64,000 bases of DNA from Coriobacteriaceae bacterium (GTDB lineage: Bacteria > Actinomycetota > Coriobacteriia > Coriobacteriales > Coriobacteriaceae), in contig DAJPGB010000001.1 in assembly GCA_025992855.1 (NCBI GenBank), forward strand, positions 558,001-622,000, written 5' to 3'. Below the pieces are notes generated by a model. That model did not search any database. It saw nothing but the letters and a program-made list of their open reading frames with translations, and was not told where the DNA came from. The stretch's first letter is position 1. Every line of letters begins with the position of its first letter. A program made the translations under genes and the position numbers. Below are positions 16,821 to 25,196 of the stretch, one piece after another.

Positions 16821-17933
16821 TTAGCCTCGGTAGCGGAAATATGCTGCACAGCTGCCCTCGGAACTCACCATGCAGGGGCCGACGGGATGCTCGGGTGTAC
16901 AAGCGTGGCCGAACAGAGGGCAGTCGCTCGGCGTAATGGCCCCGCGCAGCACGTCGCCGCAGCGGCACCCACGCGGCTCGACCGTCGTCTCAACGGGCAC
17001 GTCAAAGCGAGTGCGGGCATCAAAGCGCGAGAACTCGGGGCGGATGGAAAGGCCCGAGTTGGTAATCGGCCCCAGCCCGCGCCACGTGGTGTCGCATGGC
17101 TCAAACACCTGCTTGACCAGCTGGCGCGCCACGGGGTTGCCGTCTGCGTTGACGCCACGGCGGTAGGCGTTGTCGATCGCCGGCCTTTTCTCGACAACCA
17201 TCTGGACCAGCATGCAGATACCTTGCAGGATATCGACCGGCTCAAACCCGGTGACCACACCCGGGGTATTGAACTCGTCGACCAAAAAGCTAAAGGGCGC
17301 CAGGCCCGTGATGGTGGCGACGTGGCCCGGCAGGATAAAGCCGTCGATAGTGGTCTCGGGATCGTTGGCGATGGCGCGCAGCACCGGCGGCGTGGTCTTA
17401 TGGGCACAGTAGACCGAGAAGTTCTGCAGCCCGCGCGCGTCTGCCTCCAGGATGGCGGCGGCGATGGCAGGCGTCGTGGTCTCAAAGCCGACGCCCATAA
17501 AGATGACCGGGCGATCGGGGTTGTGTTCGGCGATATCGAGTGCATCGAGCGGGGAGTACACAATGCGAATATCGCGCCCCGCCGCCTTTTGCGCGGCGAG
17601 CGAGGTAGACGACCCGGGCACGCGCATCATGTCGCCAAAGGTGGTGATGATGGCGCCGTACATCTTGGCGAGCGCGATTGCATGGTCGATATCGCGGTTG
17701 GCGGTAACACAGACGGGGCAACCCGGACCGCTCAGCAGTTTGAGCCCGGCAGGCATAATGGAGCGAAAGCCATAGCGACCGATGCTCACGGTGTGCGTGC
17801 CGCAGACTTCCATAAGGTTGATGGCGCGATCGCCGACGAGTTCACGGATGCGCTCGATGAGCTCGCGAGCCAGCTTGGGATCGCGGAATGCCGAAAAGTC
17901 GATACCGGAGCGAGCCGGCTGTCCGGCCGCCAC
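16821..17933 (-). CDS. hypD: Hydrogenase maturation protein HypD
   Basis: 370-residue [4Fe-4S] scaffold on which, with HypC, the Fe(CN)2CO unit of [NiFe] hydrogenase is built. Family motifs are visible: MEVCGTHT (with the key Cys), SGPGCPVC, TTFGDMMRVPGS, GVGFETTTP, and the C-terminal cysteine set in RGCRCGDVLRG, CPLFGHACTPEHPVGPCMVSSEGSC that binds the cluster. The start is GTG 17933, overlapping the hypC stop by one base (TAGTG), so translation is probably coupled. Confidence 0.96.
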   Translation of the reverse strand: MAAGQPARSGIDFSAFRDPKLARELIERIRELVGDRAINLMEVCGTHTVSIGRYGFRSIMPAGLKLLSGPGCPVCVTANRDIDHAIALAKMYGAIITTFGDMMRVPGSSTSLAAQKAAGRDIRIVYSPLDALDIAEHNPDRPVIFMGVGFETTTPAIAAAILEADARGLQNFSVYCAHKTTPPVLRAIANDPETTIDGFILPGHVATITGLAPFSFLVDEFNTPGVVTGFEPVDILQGICMLVQMVVEKRPAIDNAYRRGVNADGNPVARQLVKQVFEPCDTTWRGLGPITNSGLSIRPEFSRFDARTRFDVPVETTVEPRGCRCGDVLRGAITPSDCPLFGHACTPEHPVGPCMVSSEGSCAAYFRYRG

Positions 17934-18193
17934 TAGTATGCCTCCGCCGGGTTGGTGGCGAGCTGGTCCTCTTCGGCCAGCTCGGTCATGGTATTGACGA
18001 GTTCGAGTGTCTCTTGGGCTTCCTGCTCGTCGACAATCTGAATGCCAAAGCCGGCGTGCACGAGAATATAGTCGCCTACCTGTGCCGTCGGCACGAGGCG
18101 CAGCGAAACGGGGCGCTCGATGCCCATCATGTCGACGGTCGCCTTAAGGTCGTCGTCGCGTTTGACCACTTTACCGGGAACGGCAAGGCACAT
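17933..18193 (-). CDS. hypC: Hydrogenase maturation chaperone HypC
   Basis: 86-residue chaperone that carries iron between HypD and the hydrogenase large subunit through its N-terminal cysteine. It begins MCLAVPGKV, the exact family signature with Cys2, and has GDYILVHAGFGIQIVDEQEAQETLE. The acidic C-terminal tail is typical. AAGGGG precedes ATG 18193. It lies between hypF and hypD in the order of transcription. Confidence 0.96.
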   Translation of the reverse strand: MCLAVPGKVVKRDDDLKATVDMMGIERPVSLRLVPTAQVGDYILVHAGFGIQIVDEQEAQETLELVNTMTELAEEDQLATNPAEAY

Positions 18194-18324
18194 AATGTTC
18201 CCCTTTTATACGTTTTGCGCTGGATAGGCGCCTAATTACCCATCAGTTGATGGTAGCGCTCGCGGGAGTCACGAGCAAACGCGTTACACCTGTGAGACGG
18301 CGGCGCGCAGGCTGGCAAAACAGC

Positions 18325-20781
18325 CTATCGCGATGCTGTCTGCGCGAGGCGAGCGCGAGCGATGGTGGCCTGACCGTAGGCGATGCAGCCGTCGTTGACG
18401 GGCACGGCGTGGGGGACCAAGACGGCAAGACCGGCGTCTTTGAGTTCGTGGGTAAGGAGCTGAAGCAAAAGCCGGTTCATGAACACACCGCCCGAGAGCG
18501 CGACGGTATCGAGGCCTTCGCGCGCGCAGATTTCGCGTGCGATTCGTGCCGAAGAGCGTGCGATGGCGATGTGAAACTCGAGGGCGAGCCTATCGGCCGG
18601 CGCGCCTGCCTCGATTCCATTCATAAGAGCTTCGATGAGTGGTTGGGGGTCCAAGATGGGGGAGTCATCGGCAGACGTGAATACGCCTGTATGATTGCCG
18701 CCGAGACGAACGGTCTTACCGCCGAGCGCGCGCCAGGCGGCGGCTTCAAGCTCGATGGCGGGTTCGCCCTCGTAGGTTGCCTGGCCGCAAATGCCCAGGA
18801 TCGCGGCTGAGGCATCAAACAAGCGACCCATGCTGCTGGTACGCGGGCTGTTGATGCCGCGCTCGATCATGGTGGCCGTCACGCTGCGCGTTTGCTCGTC
18901 GAGGCTGTCCAAAAGCCGAGCGGCGCCTGGGTGCTCGAGCAGGCCGAGCTCACTGAGCAGGGCAAAGGCGTTGCGGCGGGCGTCGCGCACGGAGGCCGCC
19001 CCGCCGGGGAGCGCCCAGGTGCGCAAATGCGCGGCGCGCTCAAAGCCGCCAAGGCCGGCAACAAGAAACTCGCCGCCCCAAATGGTCCCATCGGTACCGG
19101 CGCCGGTGCCGTCAAAGGCGATGCCAAGGACGCGCTCGTCGGTTGTAAGCTGGCCCGCGGCGATAGCCTCGGCCATTACGCTCGCGATATGCGCATGATG
19201 GTGCTGCACCTCGACGAGCGGCAGATTGCATTTTCGCGCCTGCTCGCGCGCCCACTGGCTCGATAGATAGCTGGGATGTACATCGCAGGCTAAGGCGGCG
19301 GGCGCCAAGTCAAAGAGATCTTCCAAGCGCGTGCGCGCGGCGTTCCAGGCATCGAAGGTCCCGCCGTTTTCAACATCGCCGATATGCTGCGACACAAAAC
19401 AGGTTGCCTCGCCGTTCGCCCCCTCACGTGTGAGCGCAATCGTGGCCTTTTGTTGTGGCCCACAGGCGAGCACGCAGGACGGAGTGCCGTCGAGCGCCGG
19501 CAACGGCAGCGGCTGGGGTGCATATCCGCGAGCGCGCCGCACGGGCATAACGGCGCCGTCGACCACGCGTACCACAGAGTCGTCGTAGCGCGACAGAATT
19601 GCGCGGTCGTTGCCGAGCAACGCGTCGGCGATGCCGGCGGCAACGAGGTGTTCCCAGGCAAGGTCGTCGTCGGTCTCGATGGGTTCTTCGCTCAGGTTTC
19701 CGCTGGTCATGACGAGCGCGTGCATACCGCAGGCTTCTGCCGCGGCAAGCAACAGATGCTGAAGCGGGGTGTAGGGGAGCATAACACCGAGCTCGGGAAG
19801 GTCGTGCGCGACGGACGGCGCGAGCGCGAGGGCGTCGGGGGAATCGCCGCTCTCGCAAACAGCACGTCGGCGCAGCAGCACAATGGGGCGAATGCTGCCG
19901 GCCAGCAAGCCGCGCTCAACGTCGCTGATATGGCACAGGCGTTCAACGTCGGCAAGGCTGCGCACCATAACGGCAAGTGGCTTGTTGCTGCGGCGTTTAC
20001 GGCGGCGAAGCTCGGCTACCGCCTGCTCGTTGGAGGCGTCACAGGATAGATGGAATCCGCCCAGGCCCTTGATGGCGACGATGCCACCAACGGCCAGCAG
20101 CTCAACGCAGCGGTCGATAATGGCGTCGCTGGTCTCGCGCGTGGTGCCGACGGCCAGCGGCGCGGCGGCTTCGCCCGGCTCATCGCCCACGCTCGCTTCG
20201 CGCCACATGATATGCGGCCCGCAATCAAAGCAGGCATCGGGCTGCGCGTGAAAGCGACGGTCGAGCGGATTGGCATACTCCGCGGCACACTCAGGGCACA
20301 TGGGAAAACGGTCCATCGAGGTAGCCGCTCGGTCATAAGGCAGCGATCGGATGATGGTAAAGCGTGGGCCGCAGTTAGTGCAGTTGATAAAGGGGTAGTG
20401 ATAGCGTCGGTCGGCGGGATCGAACAGCTCGCGCAGGCAATCGTCGCAGGTGGCGATATCGGGCGAGACGAGCGTCGTGTGCGCGGTCTGGTCCTGCGAT
20501 GCTACGATGCGAAAACCCTCTTCATTGGCGGCATCCCAACCGTTGGCTGCCAGGTCCACAACCTCGACATGCTCTACGCGGGCTGCCGCAGGCGCATGCT
20601 CAGAAAGCGCGGCAACAAAAGCATCGAGCGCACCGGCCAGAGCATGCGCTTCGATATGCACGCCGTCGCCCGCGTTGAGCACCCATCCGCAAATGCCATG
20701 CGCCATGGCCTCGCGATACACAAACGGCCGCATGCCAACGCCCTGCACAATGCCCGTTACATGAATATGCACATGCCGCAT
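18325..20781 (-). CDS. hypF: Carbamoyltransferase HypF
   Basis: 818-residue enzyme that activates carbamoyl phosphate with ATP and moves the carbamoyl group to HypE. Domains in order: acylphosphatase (VTGIVQGVGMRPFVYREA), two zinc-finger units (CDDCLRELFD..CTNCGPRF and CPECAAEY..CFDCGP, about 105-185), a YrdC-like domain, and a Kae1-like C-terminal domain (VLGIAFDGTGAGTDGTIWGGEF; ALSGGVFMNRLLL). ATG 20781 with GAGGGG upstream is preferred to the farther in-frame start at 20808, since the family starts close to the acylphosphatase motif. Gap to hypC is 131 bp without a gene. Confidence 0.96.
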   Translation of the reverse strand: MRHVHIHVTGIVQGVGMRPFVYREAMAHGICGWVLNAGDGVHIEAHALAGALDAFVAALSEHAPAAARVEHVEVVDLAANGWDAANEEGFRIVASQDQTAHTTLVSPDIATCDDCLRELFDPADRRYHYPFINCTNCGPRFTIIRSLPYDRAATSMDRFPMCPECAAEYANPLDRRFHAQPDACFDCGPHIMWREASVGDEPGEAAAPLAVGTTRETSDAIIDRCVELLAVGGIVAIKGLGGFHLSCDASNEQAVAELRRRKRRSNKPLAVMVRSLADVERLCHISDVERGLLAGSIRPIVLLRRRAVCESGDSPDALALAPSVAHDLPELGVMLPYTPLQHLLLAAAEACGMHALVMTSGNLSEEPIETDDDLAWEHLVAAGIADALLGNDRAILSRYDDSVVRVVDGAVMPVRRARGYAPQPLPLPALDGTPSCVLACGPQQKATIALTREGANGEATCFVSQHIGDVENGGTFDAWNAARTRLEDLFDLAPAALACDVHPSYLSSQWAREQARKCNLPLVEVQHHHAHIASVMAEAIAAGQLTTDERVLGIAFDGTGAGTDGTIWGGEFLVAGLGGFERAAHLRTWALPGGAASVRDARRNAFALLSELGLLEHPGAARLLDSLDEQTRSVTATMIERGINSPRTSSMGRLFDASAAILGICGQATYEGEPAIELEAAAWRALGGKTVRLGGNHTGVFTSADDSPILDPQPLIEALMNGIEAGAPADRLALEFHIAIARSSARIAREICAREGLDTVALSGGVFMNRLLLQLLTHELKDAGLAVLVPHAVPVNDGCIAYGQATIARARLAQTASR

Positions 20782-20796
20782 GCGACACCCCTCATC

Positions 20797-20821
20797 AAAA
20801 CCGACCAAATAGGGACAGGTG
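20797..20821. repeat. Half copy of the GGGACAGG repeat
   Basis: AAAACCGACCAAATAGGGAC plus ACAGG matches the left part of the repeat at 9927-9958. It sits between hypF and nikR and adjoins the nikR stop codon. Confidence 0.45.
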
Positions 20822-20823
20822 CG

Positions 20824-21336
20824 CTACAGCCCCAGGCTCTGCTTGGTGGCGGCGCACGTGAGCTCGCCGTGCTTAACGCCGCGCAGGCCCAGCAGACGGT
20901 CGGCTAGTTCGTAGACGCGCTCGCCGCGACCCTTGAGCGCCAGAATCTCCAAGCAGTTGTGGTGATCCAGATGCACGTGCATGGTCGATACGATCTCGTC
21001 GGTGTAGTCGTGCTGCACTTCGTCCAGACGGCGCGTCAGGTCGCCGGTATGGTGGTCGTAGATCATGGTGAGCGACCCGATAACATGCTCGTCGGGCGTG
21101 CGCATCTGCTCCTTGGCGATCGAGGCGCGAATCAGGTCGCGCACGGCCTCGGAGCGGTTGGCCACGTCGCCGCGGCGCGCGATCTGTTCGTCAAAACGAC
21201 GCAGCAGGTCGTCCGGTGCGGTAACCGAAAAACGGACCAGCTCGGAGCCGGAGCCACTACAGTGGCAGCCCGCGTCACCGTCCGCCCCGTGCGGATGCTC
21301 GTGCTCGTATCCGCAGCCGTGCTCGTGTTCGGCCAC
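20824..21336 (-). CDS. nikR: Nickel-responsive regulator NikR
   Basis: 170-residue ribbon-helix-helix repressor. The N-terminal DNA-binding part is LVRFSVTAPDDLLRRFDEQI..RSEAVRDLIR; the ACT-like nickel domain has the high-affinity site residues in DHHTG and MHVHLDHHNCLEIL (His, His, Cys). Unusual is a 30-residue N-terminal extension with many His, Cys, Glu and Gly (EHEHGCGYEHEHPHG, CHCSGSG), which looks like an extra metal-binding tail. The start is GTG 21336, one base after the stop of the 82-aa gene, implying coupling. Next to the hyp genes it likely adjusts nickel supply for hydrogenase. Confidence 0.93.
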   Translation of the reverse strand: MAEHEHGCGYEHEHPHGADGDAGCHCSGSGSELVRFSVTAPDDLLRRFDEQIARRGDVANRSEAVRDLIRASIAKEQMRTPDEHVIGSLTMIYDHHTGDLTRRLDEVQHDYTDEIVSTMHVHLDHHNCLEILALKGRGERVYELADRLLGLRGVKHGELTCAATKQSLGL

Positions 21337-21337
21337 G

Positions 21338-21586
21338 TTACACCAGCTTCACGGAGCCGACGGAGTTGTGGTCGGCCTCGATGGCTTCCTCGTAGCCCTC
21401 GAGTGCGTCGTGGGCCTCGTGCAGCGCGGCCATGGCTGCCTCGAGCTTGGCGCCGATGCGCTCCATGTCAAAATTCTCGGTCGCATGCAGCAGCTGATGG
21501 CTCCACTCGTGAGCGAGCTCGATGGTGTCGTCGACCTGCTTGACGCTCATGGCAAGCTGGCTCATGTTCATTCCAACGTCATGCAT
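21338..21586 (-). CDS. Small His-rich helical protein next to nikR, unknown function
   Basis: 82 residues, nearly all predicted helix, with His at LAHEWSHQLLHAT, LHEAHDAL and EADHN. No family is recognised. The strong ribosome binding site AAAGGAGA before ATG 21586 and the TAA-C-GTG junction with nikR show that it is a real first gene of the nickel/hydrogenase run. A nickel-holding or regulatory role is suggested by place and composition only. Confidence 0.7.
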   Translation of the reverse strand: MHDVGMNMSQLAMSVKQVDDTIELAHEWSHQLLHATENFDMERIGAKLEAAMAALHEAHDALEGYEEAIEADHNSVGSVKLV

Positions 21587-21663
21587 GGGAAATCTCCTTT
21601 TGTATGGGGCAGTTCAGTGGTTCAGATTTTACTACGCCCACTCTGTGCGCAGCTGCATAAGAA

Positions 21664-21696
21664 AACGGGTGCGAGTCTGTGCGACTCGCACCCGTT
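21664..21696 (-). terminator. Intrinsic terminator after trxA
   Basis: Perfect 14-bp stem AACGGGTGCGAGTC and its complement with a 5-nt loop; on the minus strand it ends in TTTTCTTA. The 111 bp between it and the trxA stop (21697-21807) contain a GAGCGGT/ACCGCTC hairpin but nothing I recognise. Confidence 0.8.
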
Positions 21697-21807
21697 CACT
21701 GGGGGCTGTTTGTAACTACCATACTATCCGTGGTCGCACGCGCCGCACCCGGCAGTCCGGCGAGCGGTGCAAAACCGCTCATGGACGGCGGGTAAGTAAC
21801 AAGCGTA

Positions 21808-22128
21808 TTACAGATGCTTCTCCAGCAGCGCCTGCAGCCTCGCCTTGGGCAGAGCGCCAACCGAGCGGTCAATCTCTTCGCCGTTCTTAAACACAATCAG
21901 CGTGGGGATGCTCATGACGCCATACTTCATGGCCAGGTCCTGGTTGTCATCGACGTTGCATTTGGCAACGGCAAGCTTGCCCGCCAGCTCATCGGCAACC
22001 TCGTCAACGATGGGCGAGAGCGATCGGCAGGGCCCGCACCACGGTGCCCAAAAATCGACCAGCACGGGCAGGCTGCCGTTAACGATGGAATCGAAGTTCT
22101 CGGGGGTAATCCGCTTAATGTCAGCCAT
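21808..22128 (-). CDS. trxA: Thioredoxin
   Basis: 106-residue cytosolic dithiol reductant for ribonucleotide reductase and protein disulfides. The active site WCGPC is at 30-34, preceded by VLVDFWAP; the cis-proline loop is MSIPTLIVFKNGEE. Length and order are those of classical TrxA. GGAGG precedes ATG 22128. Single-gene unit with its own terminator; the divergent gene at 22265 starts 136 bp away. Confidence 0.95.
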   Translation of the reverse strand: MADIKRITPENFDSIVNGSLPVLVDFWAPWCGPCRSLSPIVDEVADELAGKLAVAKCNVDDNQDLAMKYGVMSIPTLIVFKNGEEIDRSVGALPKARLQALLEKHL

Positions 22129-22264
22129 GGTGACCTCCATAATGTGACGCGGCTCAGCCGCGTAAAACTCAGTACGACCGTGCTTATACCCAGCCGCCCG
22201 CAAAGCAACCACTCGCAGGCGGCTCTTTTATATAATGGTGGGCACGCAAACGATTGGAGAGCGC

Positions 22265-22840
22265 ATGTCCACGTCACAAAGCCAGAAAAAAGAAGCCATC
22301 GCCCAGGCGGCCGAGCAGGAGCTCACATCGCTTGCGGTCCGTGGCGTGCGCATCGTGGGCAACGCGTGCTCGCCGATCGTGCTGGTCAAAGGCGATTTGG
22401 ACGAGGCCGAGCGTTCGGGTGGCGAGCTTGCCGCCGGCCCGGATGGCGCGGCGTTGCGCAAGGCGCTTGGGGCCATCGGCTACGCGCCCGAGGATTTTTG
22501 CGTGCTGGCAAGCGTCGCCGGCGTGGGTGACGGAGCGGTCGCGGTGGGCGAGACTCTGCCGTGCGAGCTGTTCCGCGAGGCGCTCGAGGCCTTGGACCCC
22601 GAGGCGGTGCTACTGCTCGACAACAACGCGGCCGATGCCATGCGCGAGACCTACGCCGATATGCTCGTGGCGATCGATGACTTCGACACCGCCATGCTCA
22701 AGCCCGGCCTGGTCGCCCATGTGCAGGGCCGCCGCGTGCTCGCGCTCGACGGCTTTGAGGCGGCACTCACCGACAAGGCCGCTAAGCAGCGCATGTGGGC
22801 CTATATCAAGCAGCTGACTCCGGCGACCGCTCCGCTGTAG
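22265..22840 (+). CDS. Conserved-looking protein of unknown function
   Basis: 191 residues, soluble, alpha/beta in character. Segments such as RIVGNACSPIVLVKGDLDEAE, LRKALGAIGYAPEDFCVLASV and LDPEAVLLLDNNAADAMRE recall the outline of uracil-DNA-glycosylase-like folds, but the catalytic motifs are not clear, so no function is claimed. ATG 22265 follows GGAGAG, with a TATAAT at 22231-22236. It is convergent with the histidine kinase gene, 64 bp away. Confidence 0.65.
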   Translation: MSTSQSQKKEAIAQAAEQELTSLAVRGVRIVGNACSPIVLVKGDLDEAERSGGELAAGPDGAALRKALGAIGYAPEDFCVLASVAGVGDGAVAVGETLPCELFREALEALDPEAVLLLDNNAADAMRETYADMLVAIDDFDTAMLKPGLVAHVQGRRVLALDGFEAALTDKAAKQRMWAYIKQLTPATAPL

Positions 22841-22904
22841 CGGATTGGCGCCGGCGAGCGATTGCCTGGCGGGCAAGGCACGCCTCGAGATCGGCGCCGC
22901 ACTT

Positions 22905-24182
22905 CTACATCACAGCGCGCAGCTCAAACCGATCGCCGTTAATGCGGAACTGGCAGTTACCATTCATGCGTTCGACGGCAAGCTTAATGCTCTTGGTTCC
23001 AAAGCCGTGTCCGGTGTGCCCGGCTACGGGCATGCCGTCGACCATGCGCGGCGCGCGGTCAAACGTGTTGGAAACTAACAGCAGCAGCTGGCCGTCCTCT
23101 AATCGCAGGTCAAAGTCGACGAATCGCTTTCCTTGGGGTGCGGCGCTTGCAGCGGTGATAGCGTTTTCCAAGGCATTTGAGAGCACGCTAAACAGGTCGG
23201 CGTCACCTACGTGGATGGTTTCGGGTACGGCGGCGCGCAGGTTGGCGGTAATGCCGTTTCTATTGATATCCGAGTTAAATGACGAAAGCGCGATGTTTAC
23301 GGTCTCGTTGGCGCAGAAGCGGCGTACGGCGGTGCGATCGCCGGCTTCGCAGAGTTCATCGATGCGTTTGAGCGCCTCGTCGGTGTGGTCCTCCTCAATT
23401 AAAGCGGCCAGGCCGCGTAGGAAGTGGCGCATATCGTGGCGAAGAATCGACAGCTCGCGCCCAGATTGACGCCAAGCCTCGAGCTCTTTGATGGCGGCGC
23501 TGTCGCGGGTTTCGAGCATCCAGCGCTCTCGCTCGGCGGTTTCCTTTTCTTCGTATTCGCGCAGGTAAACGGCAAGAAACATAAGATAGAAGGCACAGAG
23601 CGCAAATGCCAAAAACTCAACCGTTACCACCGAGCCCGAGTGGAACAGCGTGGTGTAGACGTTGGTGGCATAGTCAAAGACGTAATAGACGAGCGGCAGG
23701 ATTAAAAGGATGCCCAGCTCGGTGGTGCTTTTAATCGCCAAGCGTGGACCGATGTCGCCGGCCCAATGCAACAGGACGGCAAAGACGGCGAGTGTGGTCG
23801 CGATGCGCGCCAGATAGTACGCGATCTGAGAATCGGTTGCGGCAAATGCGGCGATGCCCATCCAATTGCTGAACTGGCAGCTCAGATAGGCACTCGTAAT
23901 GCCGAGCACGGCAAGCAGCGGGCTCAGGCGGTAGCGCGCGCACAAATAGATGACGAGCGGCAGATGCACGACGAGTGGATATACCTGGCGGGCAAAAAGC
24001 TCGCCGCCGACGGCATTGGCGATCGAGAAGGCGGCACCGGTCACGACGCCGACCCCCAGCAGCTCAAGCGCATGACGCCGGTTGATCTCGACACCGCACA
24101 GCGCCGCCGAGGCAAAGACGCCAAAGAGCAGCGTCGTGGCGTGGTGGATTGCCCAAAGGACCATTTCGACCGAGGAGACCAT
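22905..24182 (-). CDS. AgrC/NatK-type sensor histidine kinase
   Basis: 425-residue membrane kinase. About seven hydrophobic segments fill residues 5-215, followed by a charged helix (YLREYEEKETAERERW) and the kinase core: phospho-acceptor region ILRHDMRHFLRGL, N-box VLSNALENAI, and G-box HGFGTKSIKLAVERMNG. This is the HATPase_c_5 group that pairs with LytTR regulators in peptide or autoinducer sensing. The start ATG 24182 overlaps the regulator stop (TGATG), giving tight coupling. No signal-peptide precursor gene is evident nearby, so the ligand is unknown. Confidence 0.88.
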   Translation of the reverse strand: MVSSVEMVLWAIHHATTLLFGVFASAALCGVEINRRHALELLGVGVVTGAAFSIANAVGGELFARQVYPLVVHLPLVIYLCARYRLSPLLAVLGITSAYLSCQFSNWMGIAAFAATDSQIAYYLARIATTLAVFAVLLHWAGDIGPRLAIKSTTELGILLILPLVYYVFDYATNVYTTLFHSGSVVTVEFLAFALCAFYLMFLAVYLREYEEKETAERERWMLETRDSAAIKELEAWRQSGRELSILRHDMRHFLRGLAALIEEDHTDEALKRIDELCEAGDRTAVRRFCANETVNIALSSFNSDINRNGITANLRAAVPETIHVGDADLFSVLSNALENAITAASAAPQGKRFVDFDLRLEDGQLLLLVSNTFDRAPRMVDGMPVAGHTGHGFGTKSIKLAVERMNGNCQFRINGDRFELRAVM

Positions 24183-24904
24183 CAGTGTCTCCCGCCCCCA
24201 AAGCGCACCGCAAAGTAGGCGTCTTGGAATCCCTGCTTGCAGCTGCGCGAAAGCGGGATGCACGCGCCCGAGCGCATGACGATGTCCGTGCGGTCAAAGT
24301 GATCGATATTGCGCAGGTTGACCTGGTAGCTGCGGTGGCATTTAAAGAAGACCGCGTTTTGCTCCAAGCGGTCCTCGACGCTGCGGAACGACTCGAGTGC
24401 CTCGATATCGCGTCCGTCGCGCAGGTGGAAGACCACGTGCTTGTTGCGCGCCTCGGCATATTCGATGTCGGACAGGCGCAGGGCGTGGTAGCCAAAGGAA
24501 GTTTTGATCACGAGCTCGTCGGTTGCCGCCGGGCGCATGCTCGAAAGCTCGTCGAGTAATCGCGCCAGGCGTTCGTAAGTCACGGGCTTGAGCAGATAGT
24601 CGAAGGCGCGGACCTCGTAGGATTCCAGCGCGAACTCGGGCGACGAGGTGAGGAACACCAGGCGCACGGCGGTGTCGGCCTGGCGCAGTTCGCGTGCGGT
24701 GTCCATGCCGTTGACGAGCGGCATGATCATATCGAGCAAGATGATGTCGGCGCGCGATGCGGCATGGCGGGCCAGCAGGTCCTCGCCGCGCGTGACGAGC
24801 GCAACATCGACCGCCGTGCCCGTCTCGGTCGACCAACGGTCGATCATCCGGTGCAGTCTATCTAGAAAAGCGACATCATCGTCGCAGGCAATAATCTTGA
24901 GCAT
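24182..24904 (-). CDS. LytTR-family response regulator
   Basis: 240 residues: receiver domain at the N-terminus (IIACDDD acidic pocket, phospho-acceptor Asp in IILLDMIMP near 58, Lys in FDYLLKPVT) and a LytTR DNA-binding domain at the C-terminus (about 130-235; IKTSFGYHALRLSDIEYAEA, FFKCHRSYQVNLRNI). AAGGGGG precedes ATG 24904. Transcribed just before its partner kinase. LytTR sites are usually paired direct repeats; I saw none nearby with confidence, so targets may lie elsewhere. Confidence 0.9.
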   Translation of the reverse strand: MLKIIACDDDVAFLDRLHRMIDRWSTETGTAVDVALVTRGEDLLARHAASRADIILLDMIMPLVNGMDTARELRQADTAVRLVFLTSSPEFALESYEVRAFDYLLKPVTYERLARLLDELSSMRPAATDELVIKTSFGYHALRLSDIEYAEARNKHVVFHLRDGRDIEALESFRSVEDRLEQNAVFFKCHRSYQVNLRNIDHFDRTDIVMRSGACIPLSRSCKQGFQDAYFAVRFGGGRH

Positions 24905-25111
24905 TCGGCCCCCTTAAGTAGTTCGATTTTGCCACATCGGGCACGCGCCGCTTGCGGGGGTGCGGACCGTTTGCGCCTCACGGCGTGCAGCTCGCGCCAA
25001 GCGGTGTTGCGGTGGCGAAAGATGCCTCCTGCGCTATCGAAAGCCCGGCTATCCTCAGCTTGCCAGTTCGAAAATGGACCTGCCACATGATTGAATCTTT
25101 ATTTCAACTTT

Positions 25112-25161
25112 ACACCTAGGTTTACAGCTGTCTTGTCAGCTGTAAACCTAGGTGTCATACT
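25112..25161 (+). promoter_or_regulatory. Perfect palindrome over the nadA promoter, likely NiaR operator
   Basis: Arms of 19 bp (25112-25130 and 25137-25155; core CCTAGGTTTACAGCTG) match exactly around six bases. TTGTCA at 25133-25138 and CATACT at 25156-25161, 17 bp apart, form a promoter whose -35 and spacer lie in the palindrome. The operon ends with the gene for the NAD repressor NiaR, so binding here would shut the operon off. Upstream, 24905-25111 shows no gene. Confidence 0.7.
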
Positions 25162-25196
25162 AAAGCCCCAAGATTCGCCAAAAGAGAGGGGCCTTG

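Noticed and set aside
21697..21807. Possible tRNA or riboswitch after trxA
   Set aside because: One hairpin is visible, but cloverleaf features and known riboswitch cores are missing.
24905..25111. Autoinducer peptide gene for the AgrC-like kinase
   Set aside because: No short frame with a leader-like or processed-peptide pattern is seen beside the kinase and regulator.
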